DNA of 64,000 nt from positions 62,001 through 126,000 of the forward strand of contig NZ_JADNRC010000001.1 in NCBI RefSeq assembly GCF_015594725.1, in the 5' to 3' direction. The translations under genes and the position numbers were made by a program. Under the pieces are notes generated by a model. It had not been told where the DNA came from. It ran no database searches and saw only the letters and a list, made by a program, of their open reading frames with translations. Shown piece after piece: positions 19,411-28,408 of this stretch (positions within the stretch are counted from its first letter, which is position 1; every line of letters starts with the position of its first letter). The DNA comes from Flavobacterium sp. ALJ2. Lineage in GTDB: Bacteria; Bacteroidota; Bacteroidia; Flavobacteriales; Flavobacteriaceae.

Positions 19411-19439
19411 AAGTAAACCGCAACTTTGTCAAATTGCGG
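19411..19439 (-). terminator. probable weak terminator after serine hydrolase gene
   Basis: CCGCAA (19418-19423) and TTGCGG (19434-19439) form a 6-bp GC-rich stem around a 10-base loop. Read on the minus strand it is followed by TTTACTTTTA. It lies 28 bases past the serine-hydrolase stop. Confidence 0.45.
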
Positions 19440-19466
19440 CTGTTCTAATGTAGTTTATCAAAGGTA

Positions 19467-20939
19467 CTATTTAGATATTTCTTCTAATGTTTTCTTTCCG
19501 CTTTCATTTTTTGGATCAAGTTGTATTGATTTTTTATAATTTAAGATAGCGAGTTTTTTATCTCCGTCTTTTAAATAAGCTTCTCCCAGACTATCATATA
19601 CATTTCCGGATTTAGGAAAAGTATCAGCATTTATTTTAAAAATAGCTATAGCTTCTTTAGTTTTTCCTGATTGTAATAATTGATATCCAGCACTGTTCAT
19701 TTCGTTTTCCTTAATAGCGTATTCATCAGATTTATTGAGTTCTTTTAGTTTTGCTAATCCAGCTTCCAGTCCTTGAGATTGAATAACATCCAGAAGAGCA
19801 TAAGCGCTAGATCTTTTAGGCATGTCATATGGTTTATCATATAAAATGGCTCTTATAGCCTTACACATTTCATTAAGGCTAGCTCCGCCAGTGTTGTTTA
19901 ATAACACGATCAAATCTTTAGATGATGGGATACGCGTAATTAAGGTATTAAATCCATTTATTCCTCCGCCGTGTTCAATAATTTGTACTTTTTCATCTGA
20001 TTTTCCAATGTTAACATCTTCAATAAACCAACCATATCCGTAATTAGATGATGGTCCAGCAGGAATGTATTTTCCAAATAATAGCTCTCTGTATTTAGTT
20101 GATAATAGTTTTTCAGAATAAAGAGCCTGATCCCATAAGTATAAATCTTCTACAGTCGAGTATAGAGATCCAGCAGCATAAGGAAGAGACATGTCGATAT
20201 AACTTGAGTTTATATAGGTTTTTTTATTCCTTTCATATCCAGTAGCTCTATTTTCTAAAATGACACTATGATGATCATATCCAGAATCATTCATTTTAAG
20301 AGGCTGGAAGATATTTTCTTGTAAATATTGCTCGTATATTTTTCCAGTAACTTTTTCTATGATATATCCCAATACAAAGTAACCAGAGTTGCTATAAGCA
20401 AATTTTTCTCCTGGCTTGAATTGAAGAGGTAAATCGGCAAATGTTTTTATGAAAGCTTCTGGTGTATATGGATTTCGGCTAATATCTGAGGAAAAATTAG
20501 GAAACGAAGTGTAATTGGGTATTCCTGATGTATGTGTAAGTAATTGATGAATGGTTATTTTTTCTCCGTTGGTTTTAGAGTAATCAGGAAGATAAGTAGA
20601 TATTGGCACATCTAGTTTAAGTTTTCCTTGTTCAACCAATTGAAGGATTGATAAGGCGGTGAATTGCTTGGTAATAGAGCCTAATCTGAATTTTGTATTA
20701 GTTTCATTAGGAATCTTCCATTCCATATTAGCAAATCCAAAGCCTTGTTTATAGATAATCTTTCCGTTTTGAGTTACAAGAGCAGTTCCTGTAAACTGGT
20801 CATATTTTGAATATAAACTTAGAAGTTCATTTATTTTGTCAGCTTTGGTTTGTGCAATGCTTGTATTTACTAAGATTAATTGAAAAATTAGACTAAAAAC
20901 AAGTACTTTAAATAAAGAGTGATTTGATTTTTTTTTCAT
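19467..20939 (-). CDS. beta-lactamase-fold serine hydrolase with C-terminal TPR
   Basis: Exported member of the class C beta-lactamase / penicillin-binding-protein-like family (COG1680). Substrates of such proteins range from esters to D-amino peptides, so the exact reaction is open. It is 490 residues long. The signal peptide ends near IAQ30. The SxxK motif is SITK (S88, K91), the YxN motif is YSN (182-184), and the HGGG motif replaces KTG later in the domain. LLTHTSGIPNY is the typical helix after the active site. After about residue 385 come tetratricopeptide-like helices (LLQSGKTKEAIAIFKIN, YDSLGEAYLKDGDKKLAI), a common fusion in Bacteroidota. It is a monocistronic minus-strand gene. Confidence 0.9.
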   Translation of the reverse strand: MKKKSNHSLFKVLVFSLIFQLILVNTSIAQTKADKINELLSLYSKYDQFTGTALVTQNGKIIYKQGFGFANMEWKIPNETNTKFRLGSITKQFTALSILQLVEQGKLKLDVPISTYLPDYSKTNGEKITIHQLLTHTSGIPNYTSFPNFSSDISRNPYTPEAFIKTFADLPLQFKPGEKFAYSNSGYFVLGYIIEKVTGKIYEQYLQENIFQPLKMNDSGYDHHSVILENRATGYERNKKTYINSSYIDMSLPYAAGSLYSTVEDLYLWDQALYSEKLLSTKYRELLFGKYIPAGPSSNYGYGWFIEDVNIGKSDEKVQIIEHGGGINGFNTLITRIPSSKDLIVLLNNTGGASLNEMCKAIRAILYDKPYDMPKRSSAYALLDVIQSQGLEAGLAKLKELNKSDEYAIKENEMNSAGYQLLQSGKTKEAIAIFKINADTFPKSGNVYDSLGEAYLKDGDKKLAILNYKKSIQLDPKNESGKKTLEEISK

Positions 20940-21031
20940 GTTGATTGATGGTTTTTGGTTACTATATTTTAAGCATATATTAGTAATAGACGATTAAAAT
21001 TTAATATAGTTACTAAAAGCCACTATTTTGT

Positions 21032-22132
21032 TTAATATAAAGCAGTAATTTTTGACGTAGTGGTAACTCGAAGTGACAAGTTTTGACTAATCATGCATGC
21101 TATAATTTTGATGGATTGTAAAATAGAAGTTTTATTAGTATTTATGGCTATACTATGATTGTAGTAAGGTTCGTATTTTTTTTGCTCACTAATAGAGAAT
21201 AACCCAATTGTTGGTGTTTGTACAGAGCTAGCTAGGTGCATGATTCCGCAATCGGCTCCAATAAAAACTTCAGTATTTGCAATTAACGCTCCGATTTCAC
21301 GTAAGTTTTTACTGTAAAAAAATGGTGCTTTGAAGTTAATTTGTGAGACGTTTTCAATTGGTAAAATTTCAATAATATTATAATTAGGGTATTTGGTTTT
21401 TAACCTTTTATAAAATTTTCCCCACCATAATTCTGAATAACATTTATCACCAGTTGCATAGGTATATATGCAAAGTGTTTTTTTATCATTATTGACTATA
21501 TTATTTAATGCTTTTTTTCCTTCAATAATTTCCGAATTACTTAATTTGAGATTTAGTGCACCAATAGAAGTATTGTTAGGGATAAAGTTTATTGCGCTTA
21601 AATAGCTTCTGAAGTTATATATAGGATATTTTGCAATATGCTCGTAATCGTTATATTTTAATTGAATGTCTTCAGTAGTAGGATCCCCAAAGAATTTGAA
21701 TTTTGAATTTGAAAATTTGACAGAAAGTCTTCCAGATGAAGAATTTTTATCAACATTAATAGCTATGTCATATTGTGTTTTTCGAATAGATATCCAAACT
21801 TTAATATATTGGAGTAAATTTTTAAAAGGTTTTCTAGGTAATTGGATTATTTTATCGACATTATCATAGTTTTTGAATAATATAGGAGCTAAATTTCCTT
21901 TTACAAATAAGTCTATTTTGCACCCTGGAAATGTGTTTGTGACTTCTTCTAATAGTGGGGTAATTAATAAAAGGTTCCCTAATCTGGCATTTGGTCTGGA
22001 AATTAATATCCTTTTAATTTCGGCTTTAATGGTTGATTCGCCTTCCTTATTGAGTTTTGAATTGCCAATATTTTTAGTTAAATGATGCATTAAATTGCGT
22101 CTTACTACGTTTATGCTTTTTAAGATTTTCAT
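21032..22132 (-). CDS. glycosyltransferase family 9 (heptosyltransferase-like)
   Basis: Cytoplasmic GT-B enzyme of the ADP-heptose:LPS heptosyltransferase superfamily, expected to add a sugar to a cell-envelope glycan. It is 366 residues long. The N-terminal Rossmann half shows RILISRPNARLGNLLLITPLL, the GT9 opening motif. The C-terminal donor-binding half shows FIGADCGIMHLASS, the GT9 version of GxDSGxxHLA, then TPTIGLF. No membrane segment is apparent. No other LPS or capsule genes lie nearby, so donor and acceptor cannot be deduced. The first 35 or so residues are poorly conserved in appearance, and a later Met (residue 15) could be the true start. Confidence 0.85.
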   Translation of the reverse strand: MKILKSINVVRRNLMHHLTKNIGNSKLNKEGESTIKAEIKRILISRPNARLGNLLLITPLLEEVTNTFPGCKIDLFVKGNLAPILFKNYDNVDKIIQLPRKPFKNLLQYIKVWISIRKTQYDIAINVDKNSSSGRLSVKFSNSKFKFFGDPTTEDIQLKYNDYEHIAKYPIYNFRSYLSAINFIPNNTSIGALNLKLSNSEIIEGKKALNNIVNNDKKTLCIYTYATGDKCYSELWWGKFYKRLKTKYPNYNIIEILPIENVSQINFKAPFFYSKNLREIGALIANTEVFIGADCGIMHLASSVQTPTIGLFSISEQKKYEPYYNHSIAINTNKTSILQSIKIIACMISQNLSLRVTTTSKITALY

Positions 22133-22607
22133 GGTATAAATATTATTTATTAAACTTATTTTGTGTTAAAAAGAATAAATGGTAACTCAAAAGAATAGAA
22201 AGAACTAAGAGCAAATTGTTAGAACTCATTTTAGTTTTATTATTATTGACCAAATGAATATATTTCATAATCTACTTAATGTAAATTTAACTAAGTCATT
22301 TATAGATTGATTACGTAATTTTTGTTTTTTTTTATATAATTAAACGAAATTATTTTTTTTAAAACAATTATTGGTAAAGTATTAGTTATCTTATAATTAA
22401 GTTCTTGGATGCTAAGGATAATAGAGCAAGTAGATTATTCATCAATTTTTATATTTTGTATTGTTGTCGAAAAAGCTTAGGTTAGGTTCCGCTTGAGATT
22501 GTGACTTAAGCTGAAAATGATGATTACGATATAAACTAAAAATCAATGATCTAAAAACTAAGATTTCTAAAAAAAGTATATCTTTAGCTAACGAAAAAAT
22601 AAAACAT
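22133..22607. other. AT-rich intergenic region
   Basis: 475 bases between divergent glycosyltransferase and permease genes. No coding pattern on either strand. Just before the permease, TATCTTTA (22579-22586) is one base off the TAnnTTTG box and could be its -7 element. Confidence 0.3.
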
Positions 22608-24017
22608 ATGCAAGAAAACAAACCAGAAGATTTTAAAAGAGAACTCGGATTATTAGATGGGACTATGCTTGTAGTTGGATCTATGATAGGTTCAGGAATT
22701 TTTATAGTGAGTGCCGATATTGCTCGACAAGTGGGGTCAGCTGGTTGGCTAACTATGATATGGCTAATTTCGGGATTAATTACAGTTATTGCAGCAGTGA
22801 GTTATGGAGAGCTAAGTGCTATGTTTCCAAAGGCAGGAGGGCAGTATGTTTACTTAAAAGAGGCCTACAACAAATTAATAGCTTTTTTGTACGGATGGAG
22901 CTTTTTTGCAGTTATCCAAACAGGTACAATTGCAGCTGTAGGTGTGGCTTTTGCAAAATTTGCAGCCTATCTATATGAGCCTTTTAGTGATGAAAATATA
23001 CTTTTAGAGATAGGAAGTTTTCGTTTGAATGCGGCTCAATTGGTTTCTATCGTTACGATTGTTTTCTTAACTTATATTAATAGTCGTGGAGTTAAAAACA
23101 GTAAAATATTACAGACAGTTTTAACGATTATTAAAATTTTATCACTTTTAGGATTAATCGTTTTCGGATTAACATTAGGCGCTAAAGCTTCTATTTGGGA
23201 TGCCAATTGGGCAGATGCTTGGTCTACACGTGCTTTTGATGCTGATACTGAATCTTGGCTCCCAATTGGAGGAACTGCATTAATTACTGGTATTTCGGCT
23301 GCTATGGTTGGATCCTTATTTTCTAGTGACGCATGGAATGGCGTGACTTTTATTGCGGGTGAAATTAAAAATCCAAAACGTAATGTTGGCTTTAGTTTGT
23401 TTTTAGGAACTTTTATAGTTACAATTATATATGTTTTAACGAACTTAATGTATTTGGCAGTTATTCCTTTGGATGAAATTGCTACAGCAAAATCAGATAG
23501 AGTAGCAGTTGTGGCATCGCAATATATTTTTGGAAATATAGGAACATTAATCATTGCAATTATGATTATGATTTCGACTTTTGCTTGTAATAATGGCTTA
23601 ATAATGGCAGGTGCCAGAGTATATTATACAATGGCCAAGGATGGTTTGTTTTTTAAGAAAGCAGCAGTCTTAAATGAGTCTAGTGTTCCTGCTTGGGCTT
23701 TATGGGCACAATGTATTTGGGCTTCGGCTTTGTGTTTGACTGGAAAGTATGGAGATTTACTTGATTTTGTGATTATCATTGTTTTGATCTTCTATATTTT
23801 GACTATTTACGGAATCTTTATTTTACGTAAAAAAATGCCAAATGCCGAAAGACCTTATAAAGCTTTTGGCTATCCGTTCTTGCCACTCTTGTATATTTTA
23901 GTAGCGTCGGCAATTTGTATTTGTTTGTTGTTTACCAAATTCTCTACTTGTGGTTGGGGTGTATTAATTATGCTAACAGGAATTCCTGTGTATTATTTAA
24001 CCAAGCCAAAAGAGTAA
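22608..24017 (+). CDS. APC-superfamily amino acid permease
   Basis: Inner-membrane amino-acid transporter of 469 residues with about 12 hydrophobic helices. The first helix carries the APC signature GSMIGSGIF, where backbone atoms bind the substrate amino and carboxyl groups. ELSAMFPKAGGQYVYLKEAY is the characteristic loop between helices 2 and 3. The LAT/CAT-like C-terminus has RPYKAFGYPFLP. The gene faces alanine dehydrogenase across a shared terminator, and an Lrp-type regulator lies beyond it. This suggests uptake of alanine or a related amino acid that feeds catabolism. The substrate itself cannot be read from the sequence. Confidence 0.92.
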   Translation: MQENKPEDFKRELGLLDGTMLVVGSMIGSGIFIVSADIARQVGSAGWLTMIWLISGLITVIAAVSYGELSAMFPKAGGQYVYLKEAYNKLIAFLYGWSFFAVIQTGTIAAVGVAFAKFAAYLYEPFSDENILLEIGSFRLNAAQLVSIVTIVFLTYINSRGVKNSKILQTVLTIIKILSLLGLIVFGLTLGAKASIWDANWADAWSTRAFDADTESWLPIGGTALITGISAAMVGSLFSSDAWNGVTFIAGEIKNPKRNVGFSLFLGTFIVTIIYVLTNLMYLAVIPLDEIATAKSDRVAVVASQYIFGNIGTLIIAIMIMISTFACNNGLIMAGARVYYTMAKDGLFFKKAAVLNESSVPAWALWAQCIWASALCLTGKYGDLLDFVIIIVLIFYILTIYGIFILRKKMPNAERPYKAFGYPFLPLLYILVASAICICLLFTKFSTCGWGVLIMLTGIPVYYLTKPKE

Positions 24018-24083
24018 TAAAAGTTGAAGTTTGTTTTTAATTAAAACTTGAAACAAAACTAAAATAAACTTGTATAAAAACAG

Positions 24084-24109
24084 AAAACCCGTCTTATGAC
24101 GGGTTTTTT
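24084..24109. terminator. bidirectional terminator between permease and ald
   Basis: AAAACCCGTC, loop ttat, GACGGGTTTTTT. The A-run and T-run make it usable by both convergent genes. Confidence 0.9.
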
Positions 24110-24140
24110 AGTGTAGTAAGCACTTGTATAATGCTAGCAA

Positions 24141-25259
24141 TTATATGTTTGCTAACACTAATTCTTCATTATAAGGAAGATTCCAAGCTTCGGCAACTCC
24201 TTTGTAAAGAATTTTTCCATTTGCAATATTTAAACCTTTTCTCAATTCTTCATTTTCATTACATGCTTTTTGCCATCCTTTGTTAGCCAATTGTAAAGCA
24301 TAAGGGAGAGTAGCATTTGTTAAAGCAAGTGTAGATGTGTAAGGTACAGCTCCAGGCATATTAGCTACACAGTAATGTACAATATCATCAATAATAAAAG
24401 TTGGGTTTTCGTGAGTTGTAGGTGTACAAGTTTCAATACATCCACCTTGGTCAACAGCAACATCTACAACAACCGTTCCTGGACGCATTAATTTAAGCAT
24501 ATCACGAGTAATTAAGTGAGGTGCTTTTGCTCCCGGAATTAAAACTGCTCCAACTACTAGGTCAGCATCAGCAATAGCTTTAGTGATATTATATTGATTA
24601 GACATTTCTGTATTTACATTAGCAGGCATAATATCATCTAAATAACGGAGACGTGCTAAACTTACATCCATAATAGTAACTTGAGCTCCTAGACCAGCAG
24701 CCATTTTTGCAGCTTGAGTACCTACGATTCCGCCACCAAGTACTAAAACCTTAGCAGGAGGAACGCCAGGAACACCACCTAAAAGAATTCCTCTTCCTTT
24801 TAATGGCTTTTCAAGGTATTTAGCTCCTTGTTGGATAGACATACGTCCAGCAACTTCTGACATTGGAACTAATAAAGGTAAACTACGATCTGTTTTTTCA
24901 ACAGTTTCGTAAGCTAAACATATGGCTCCTTTTTCAATCATAGCATGAGTTAATGGCTCTGATGAAGCAAAGTGAAAGTATGTAAATAATAATTGATCTT
25001 TTTTAATTAAATCATATTCTGAGGCAATAGGCTCTTTTACTTTAATAATCATTTCAGCAATAGCATATACCTCTTCAATAGTTGTTAAAACTTGTGCTCC
25101 GGCAGCTGTGTACTCCTCATCACTAAATCCGCTTCCTAAGCCTGCAGTAGCTTGAACGTAAACAACATGCCCATGTTTTTTCATTTCAGAAACTCCAGCT
25201 GGTGTAACAGCTACACGGTTTTCGTTATTCTTAATTTCTTTTGGAACACCTATTATCAT
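24141..25259 (-). CDS. ald: alanine dehydrogenase
   Basis: NAD-dependent enzyme that converts L-alanine to pyruvate and ammonia and back. The 372-residue length is typical. The N-terminal MIIGVPKEIKNNENRVAVTP block and the substrate lysine region (IIKVKEP) are present. The NAD-binding Rossmann motif VLVLGGGIVGTQAAKMAAGLG is complete, and the MPGAVPYTSTLALTNATLPY signature lies near the C-terminus. A divergent Lrp/AsnC-family gene starts 201 bases upstream, and a -7 box at 25296-25303 fits this gene. Alanine-responsive control by that regulator is a common arrangement for ald, but is inferred here. Confidence 0.97.
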   Translation of the reverse strand: MIIGVPKEIKNNENRVAVTPAGVSEMKKHGHVVYVQATAGLGSGFSDEEYTAAGAQVLTTIEEVYAIAEMIIKVKEPIASEYDLIKKDQLLFTYFHFASSEPLTHAMIEKGAICLAYETVEKTDRSLPLLVPMSEVAGRMSIQQGAKYLEKPLKGRGILLGGVPGVPPAKVLVLGGGIVGTQAAKMAAGLGAQVTIMDVSLARLRYLDDIMPANVNTEMSNQYNITKAIADADLVVGAVLIPGAKAPHLITRDMLKLMRPGTVVVDVAVDQGGCIETCTPTTHENPTFIIDDIVHYCVANMPGAVPYTSTLALTNATLPYALQLANKGWQKACNENEELRKGLNIANGKILYKGVAEAWNLPYNEELVLANI

Positions 25260-25295
25260 TTTTTAAGTTTTTTTGTTTTTGTTAATTTTGTTTTA

Positions 25296-25303
25296 CAAAG
25301 CTA
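25296..25303 (-). promoter_or_regulatory. -7 box of ald promoter
   Basis: The minus strand reads TAGCTTTG, a match to TAnnTTTG, 36 bases before the ald start. The AT-rich 25310-25360 region between the divergent genes is the likely regulator-binding site. Confidence 0.45.
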
Positions 25304-25460
25304 CATATAGAGGATATATTATTGATAATATGATTATAATTAAGAAAATATTGTTTTTATTTAATATTTTTACAAAAAAATATTCTTTTTGAGGAGCATT
25401 TAACGACTTTAAAAAGAAAAAATGACTGATTATTAATAATTATTTGAAACACTTTTTACT

Positions 25461-25919
25461 ATGCTTTTAGATGAAACTGACAAAAAAATCCTACGCCTTT
25501 TACAAGAAGATGCGCGTCATACTTTAAAGGACATAGCAAATAGAATAAATTTGTCTCTTACGCCTGTTCATGATCGAGTTAAACGCCTTGAAAGAGAGGG
25601 GGTTATTGAGAAATATGTAGCTATTTTAAGTAAAAAAAAATTAGGAAATAATCTTACTGTTTACTGCCAAGTTACACTTGCAAAACAAACATATGATACT
25701 TCGGAAGGATTTAATCAATCTATTTTGAATTTACCCGAAGTTGTAGAATGTAATTATGTTTCTGGAAATTTTGATTATATGCTTAAAATTATCATTCCTG
25801 ATATGGAATCCTATCATCATTTTCATCAAAAAAAATTATCAATTTTACCTGAAGTCTCTCTAATCAATACTGTTTTTGTAATATCTGAAGTAAAAAGCAC
25901 AACAATTTTTCCGATTTAA
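25461..25919 (+). CDS. Lrp/AsnC-family transcriptional regulator
   Basis: DNA-binding regulator that senses small molecules, usually amino acids, through its RAM domain. It is 152 residues long. The N-terminal helix-turn-helix reads DKKILRLLQEDARHTLKDIANRINLSLTPVHDRVKRLEREGVI in sequence order (residues 6-48). The C-terminal alpha/beta RAM domain includes VVECNYVSGNFDYMLKIIIPDM. It is divergent from alanine dehydrogenase, with a 201-base shared control region, so ald is its most likely target, perhaps with the permease. Autoregulation is typical of the family. Confidence 0.93.
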   Translation: MLLDETDKKILRLLQEDARHTLKDIANRINLSLTPVHDRVKRLEREGVIEKYVAILSKKKLGNNLTVYCQVTLAKQTYDTSEGFNQSILNLPEVVECNYVSGNFDYMLKIIIPDMESYHHFHQKKLSILPEVSLINTVFVISEVKSTTIFPI

Positions 25920-25959
25920 TTTGTAGTAAAATTTCTATATTCGAAAAAAACAAACAGAA

Positions 25960-26614
25960 ATGAGATATCGAACAAAACCATTAGATAGTCAGGATCGGAA
26001 AATATTTATTTGTTGCTATTTTTTTTTCAAGTCCTGGAATTATAGTTTTTTTATCTTTTTTGGGTACATCAATTTATTTGAACTCTAGCGAGATTTTTGT
26101 GAATTCTTTATTAATGGTAATTGCTTCTATAGTAATCCCTCACATTTTTTCTGTAAAATATATAGTAGCATTAAGAAATAACCAAAATATATTGTAAAAG
26201 GATTTTTAATTTCTTTAGGTGGTAATTATCGGGGTAAAATTTATTGGTATACAATAAACGGAAAAGATAAATTTATCACAAGTAGCATTGGAAGTGTATT
26301 TTGTGATAGATTAAATAGTGGTAATATTACTGAATTACACATTCTCCCTTTTATGTATTCTAAAAAGAAAGTCTTTTATGCTAAAAGAGTACATGAATCT
26401 TATGAAGAAATTGTAACTGTTATGGATATAAAAATCGATAGAGCAGGAAAATTAAAATTTCTAAGTATTACTTTTTCTAATTTCTACACACATACTTCTA
26501 ATCCTTTTTTTTCTTGGTAAGAACATAAAAATTGGAGATACTTTTTTAATGAAAGTAGCTCCGGAAGTAACCTTAGGAAAACCATTATTTACATTTAAAA
26601 CAGCAACAAATTAA
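25960..26614 (+). pseudogene. frameshifted membrane-protein gene of unknown function
   Basis: Unrecognised product of about 217 residues that can be read through only by correcting three single-base shifts. It starts MRYRTKPLDSQDRK, shifts at an A-run (25999-26002), continues as YLFVAIFFSSPGIIVFLSFL and a second hydrophobic segment, loses one base near 26182 (the restored frame reads NNPKYIVKGFLISLGGNY), and gains a base in a T-run (26505-26512). It then runs NPFFLGKNIKIGDTFLMKV to a stop at 26612. Two predicted membrane segments are followed by a soluble region rich in beta-like sequence. All three lesions involve one base, two of them in homopolymers, so sequencing error is a real alternative to decay. 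It follows the Lrp gene by 40 bases. Confidence 0.65.
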
Positions 26615-26661
26615 ATATGATGAATGAATTAAGGGGGGTAATCTTAAGTCAGATATCAAAC

Positions 26662-26692
26662 AAAAAACCACCAAGGAATCTTGATGGTTTTG
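26662..26692 (-). terminator. terminator of GAPDH gene
   Basis: On the minus strand AAACCATCAAG, loop attcc, CTTGGTGGTTTTTTG. It lies 29 bases beyond the stop codon. Confidence 0.75.
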
Positions 26693-26720
26693 AAAAAAGT
26701 TGGTTTTGGTTGTTTGTATG

Positions 26721-28169
26721 CTAGTAATAGGTAAAACGTCTTACTTTGGCAATATATTTAGCCAATCGAATCACTTGGTGGCTATAGCCAAATTCATTGT
26801 CATACCATATATATAATACAATACTTTTTCCGTCTTTAGAAACTATTGTTGCGTTACTATCATAAATAGATGGTGCCGAAGTACCAATTATATCAGAAGA
26901 AACCAACTCAGTATTCAAAGAGTATTTTATTTGCTCTACCAGTTCGCCTTCAAGCGCATATTTTTTCATTATTTTATTGATTCCAGCAATCGAAGTTGCT
27001 TTTTTTACATCAAGATTCAATACAACCAGTGAGCCATTAGGAACAGGAACACGAATTGCATTCGATGTTAATTTTCCTTCAAGTGTTGGTAGTGCTTTTG
27101 CAACTGCGCTTCCTGCGCCAGTTTCGGTAATTACCATGTTTAAAGCAGCAGCTCTCCCTCGGCGGTATTTTTTATGCATATTATCAACTAGATTCTGGTC
27201 GTTAGTATAAGCATGAATAGTTTCTAGATGTCCTTTTACAACTCCTAGCGTATCTTCTATTGCTTTTAGAACTGGAGTAATAGCATTTGTGGTACAAGAT
27301 GCAGCTGAGAAAATATCATTCTCATCGGGGTTATATTCGTTGTGATTTACACCATGTACTATATTAGGAACTCCTTTTCCGGGAGCAGTAAGTAAAACCT
27401 TGTCAACGCCTTTAGAAACTAGATGTCTGCTCAAAGCTTCTTGTGTTGTATAAGCACCAGTATTATCAATTACTAAGGCATTGTTAATACCATATAGCGT
27501 GTAGTCAATTTCTTCAGGAGAATTTGCTGAAATAACATGTACTGTAGTTCCATTAATTAATAGTGCATTATTTTTAGGGTCAGCAACTACAGATCCTTGA
27601 AAGTCTCCATGAATTGAGTCATATCTTAATAAAGAAGCTCTTTTTTCAAGATTTGCAAGTTCATTTTTGTCACGAATAACGATAGCTCTTAATCGCAATT
27701 GATTTCCCTTTCCTGTTTTCGACATTAATTCTCTTGCTAATAAACGCCCAATTCTTCCAAAACCATAAAGAACAACATCTTTTGGTTGAATTTCTTCAGT
27801 TGATTTAGCTTCTTTAAGTTTCTCAATTACAAAATGGCGGGCATCTGGATATTTTTCATCCTCTAAACGATATTCATAAGTTAACTTTCCGATATCTATT
27901 TTTGCAGGTGGTAATTTTAGAGATAAAACAACTCTTGCAATTTCGACAGAGTCAAAAATAGTAATGGGTTTGCCTACAAATTCTCCTGCATATTGATGCA
28001 GGTTAATAATGTCGCTTACATTTTTGTCCAGTAATTGATTTTTAAATAAAACCATTTCGATGGATTTGTCATACCATAAATCGCTTATGATTTTAATCAA
28101 TTCTACTCCGGCTTTTCGTCTGTCGACTTGAAATGATACTTCTTTTTGGTACAATGATTTTTTGCTCAT
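26721..28169 (-). CDS. glyceraldehyde-3-phosphate dehydrogenase, long form
   Basis: NAD(P)-dependent enzyme that interconverts glyceraldehyde 3-phosphate and 1,3-bisphosphoglycerate in glycolysis or gluconeogenesis. At 482 residues it is about 145 longer than ordinary GAPDH. The extra sequence is an N-terminal extension of about 130 residues, before the Rossmann motif YGFGRIGR (135-142). The catalytic site SAASCTTNAITP gives C292, and YDNEFGYSHQV near the C-terminus is the family signature. The extension (FQVDRRKAGVELIKIISDLWYDKSIEM) is helical in character, and its role is unknown to me. Long GAPDHs of this type occur in Bacteroidota alongside a standard one. It is transcribed alone from a -7 box at 28219-28226. 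Confidence 0.93.
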   Translation of the reverse strand: MSKKSLYQKEVSFQVDRRKAGVELIKIISDLWYDKSIEMVLFKNQLLDKNVSDIINLHQYAGEFVGKPITIFDSVEIARVVLSLKLPPAKIDIGKLTYEYRLEDEKYPDARHFVIEKLKEAKSTEEIQPKDVVLYGFGRIGRLLARELMSKTGKGNQLRLRAIVIRDKNELANLEKRASLLRYDSIHGDFQGSVVADPKNNALLINGTTVHVISANSPEEIDYTLYGINNALVIDNTGAYTTQEALSRHLVSKGVDKVLLTAPGKGVPNIVHGVNHNEYNPDENDIFSAASCTTNAITPVLKAIEDTLGVVKGHLETIHAYTNDQNLVDNMHKKYRRGRAAALNMVITETGAGSAVAKALPTLEGKLTSNAIRVPVPNGSLVVLNLDVKKATSIAGINKIMKKYALEGELVEQIKYSLNTELVSSDIIGTSAPSIYDSNATIVSKDGKSIVLYIWYDNEFGYSHQVIRLAKYIAKVRRFTYY

Positions 28170-28218
28170 AGTTGAAAATTTCTAAAAATAAAACAGCTTT
28201 GGTTTTTACAATTTGGCG

Positions 28219-28226
28219 CAAAAATA
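28219..28226 (-). promoter_or_regulatory. -7 box of GAPDH promoter
   Basis: The minus strand reads TATTTTTG, matching TAnnTTTG, 49 bases before the start codon. Confidence 0.45.
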
Positions 28227-28354
28227 CCCAATTCAATCGATTTCGTAGCCTATTTTATGATTTATTTTAGAAACTTACATAAAAACATTTTCTCTCAATA
28301 AAACCAAAATAGGATCTTGTAATAACAAAAACTTAAATCATATATCAAAAGAAA

Positions 28355-28390
28355 TAAAAAAGCCATCTTGTAAATTAAGATGGCTTTAGT
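28355..28390 (-). terminator. terminator of htrA-like gene
   Basis: AAGCCATCTT and AAGATGGCTT form a perfect 10-bp stem. The minus strand continues into a T-run. It lies about 20 bases past the protease stop. Confidence 0.85.
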
Positions 28391-28408
28391 TTTGAAAAAT
28401 AAAATGTA

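Noticed and set aside
23072..23554. 160-codon minus-strand frame inside the APC permease gene
   Set aside because: It lies antisense to conserved membrane helices and has no promoter or homology clue.
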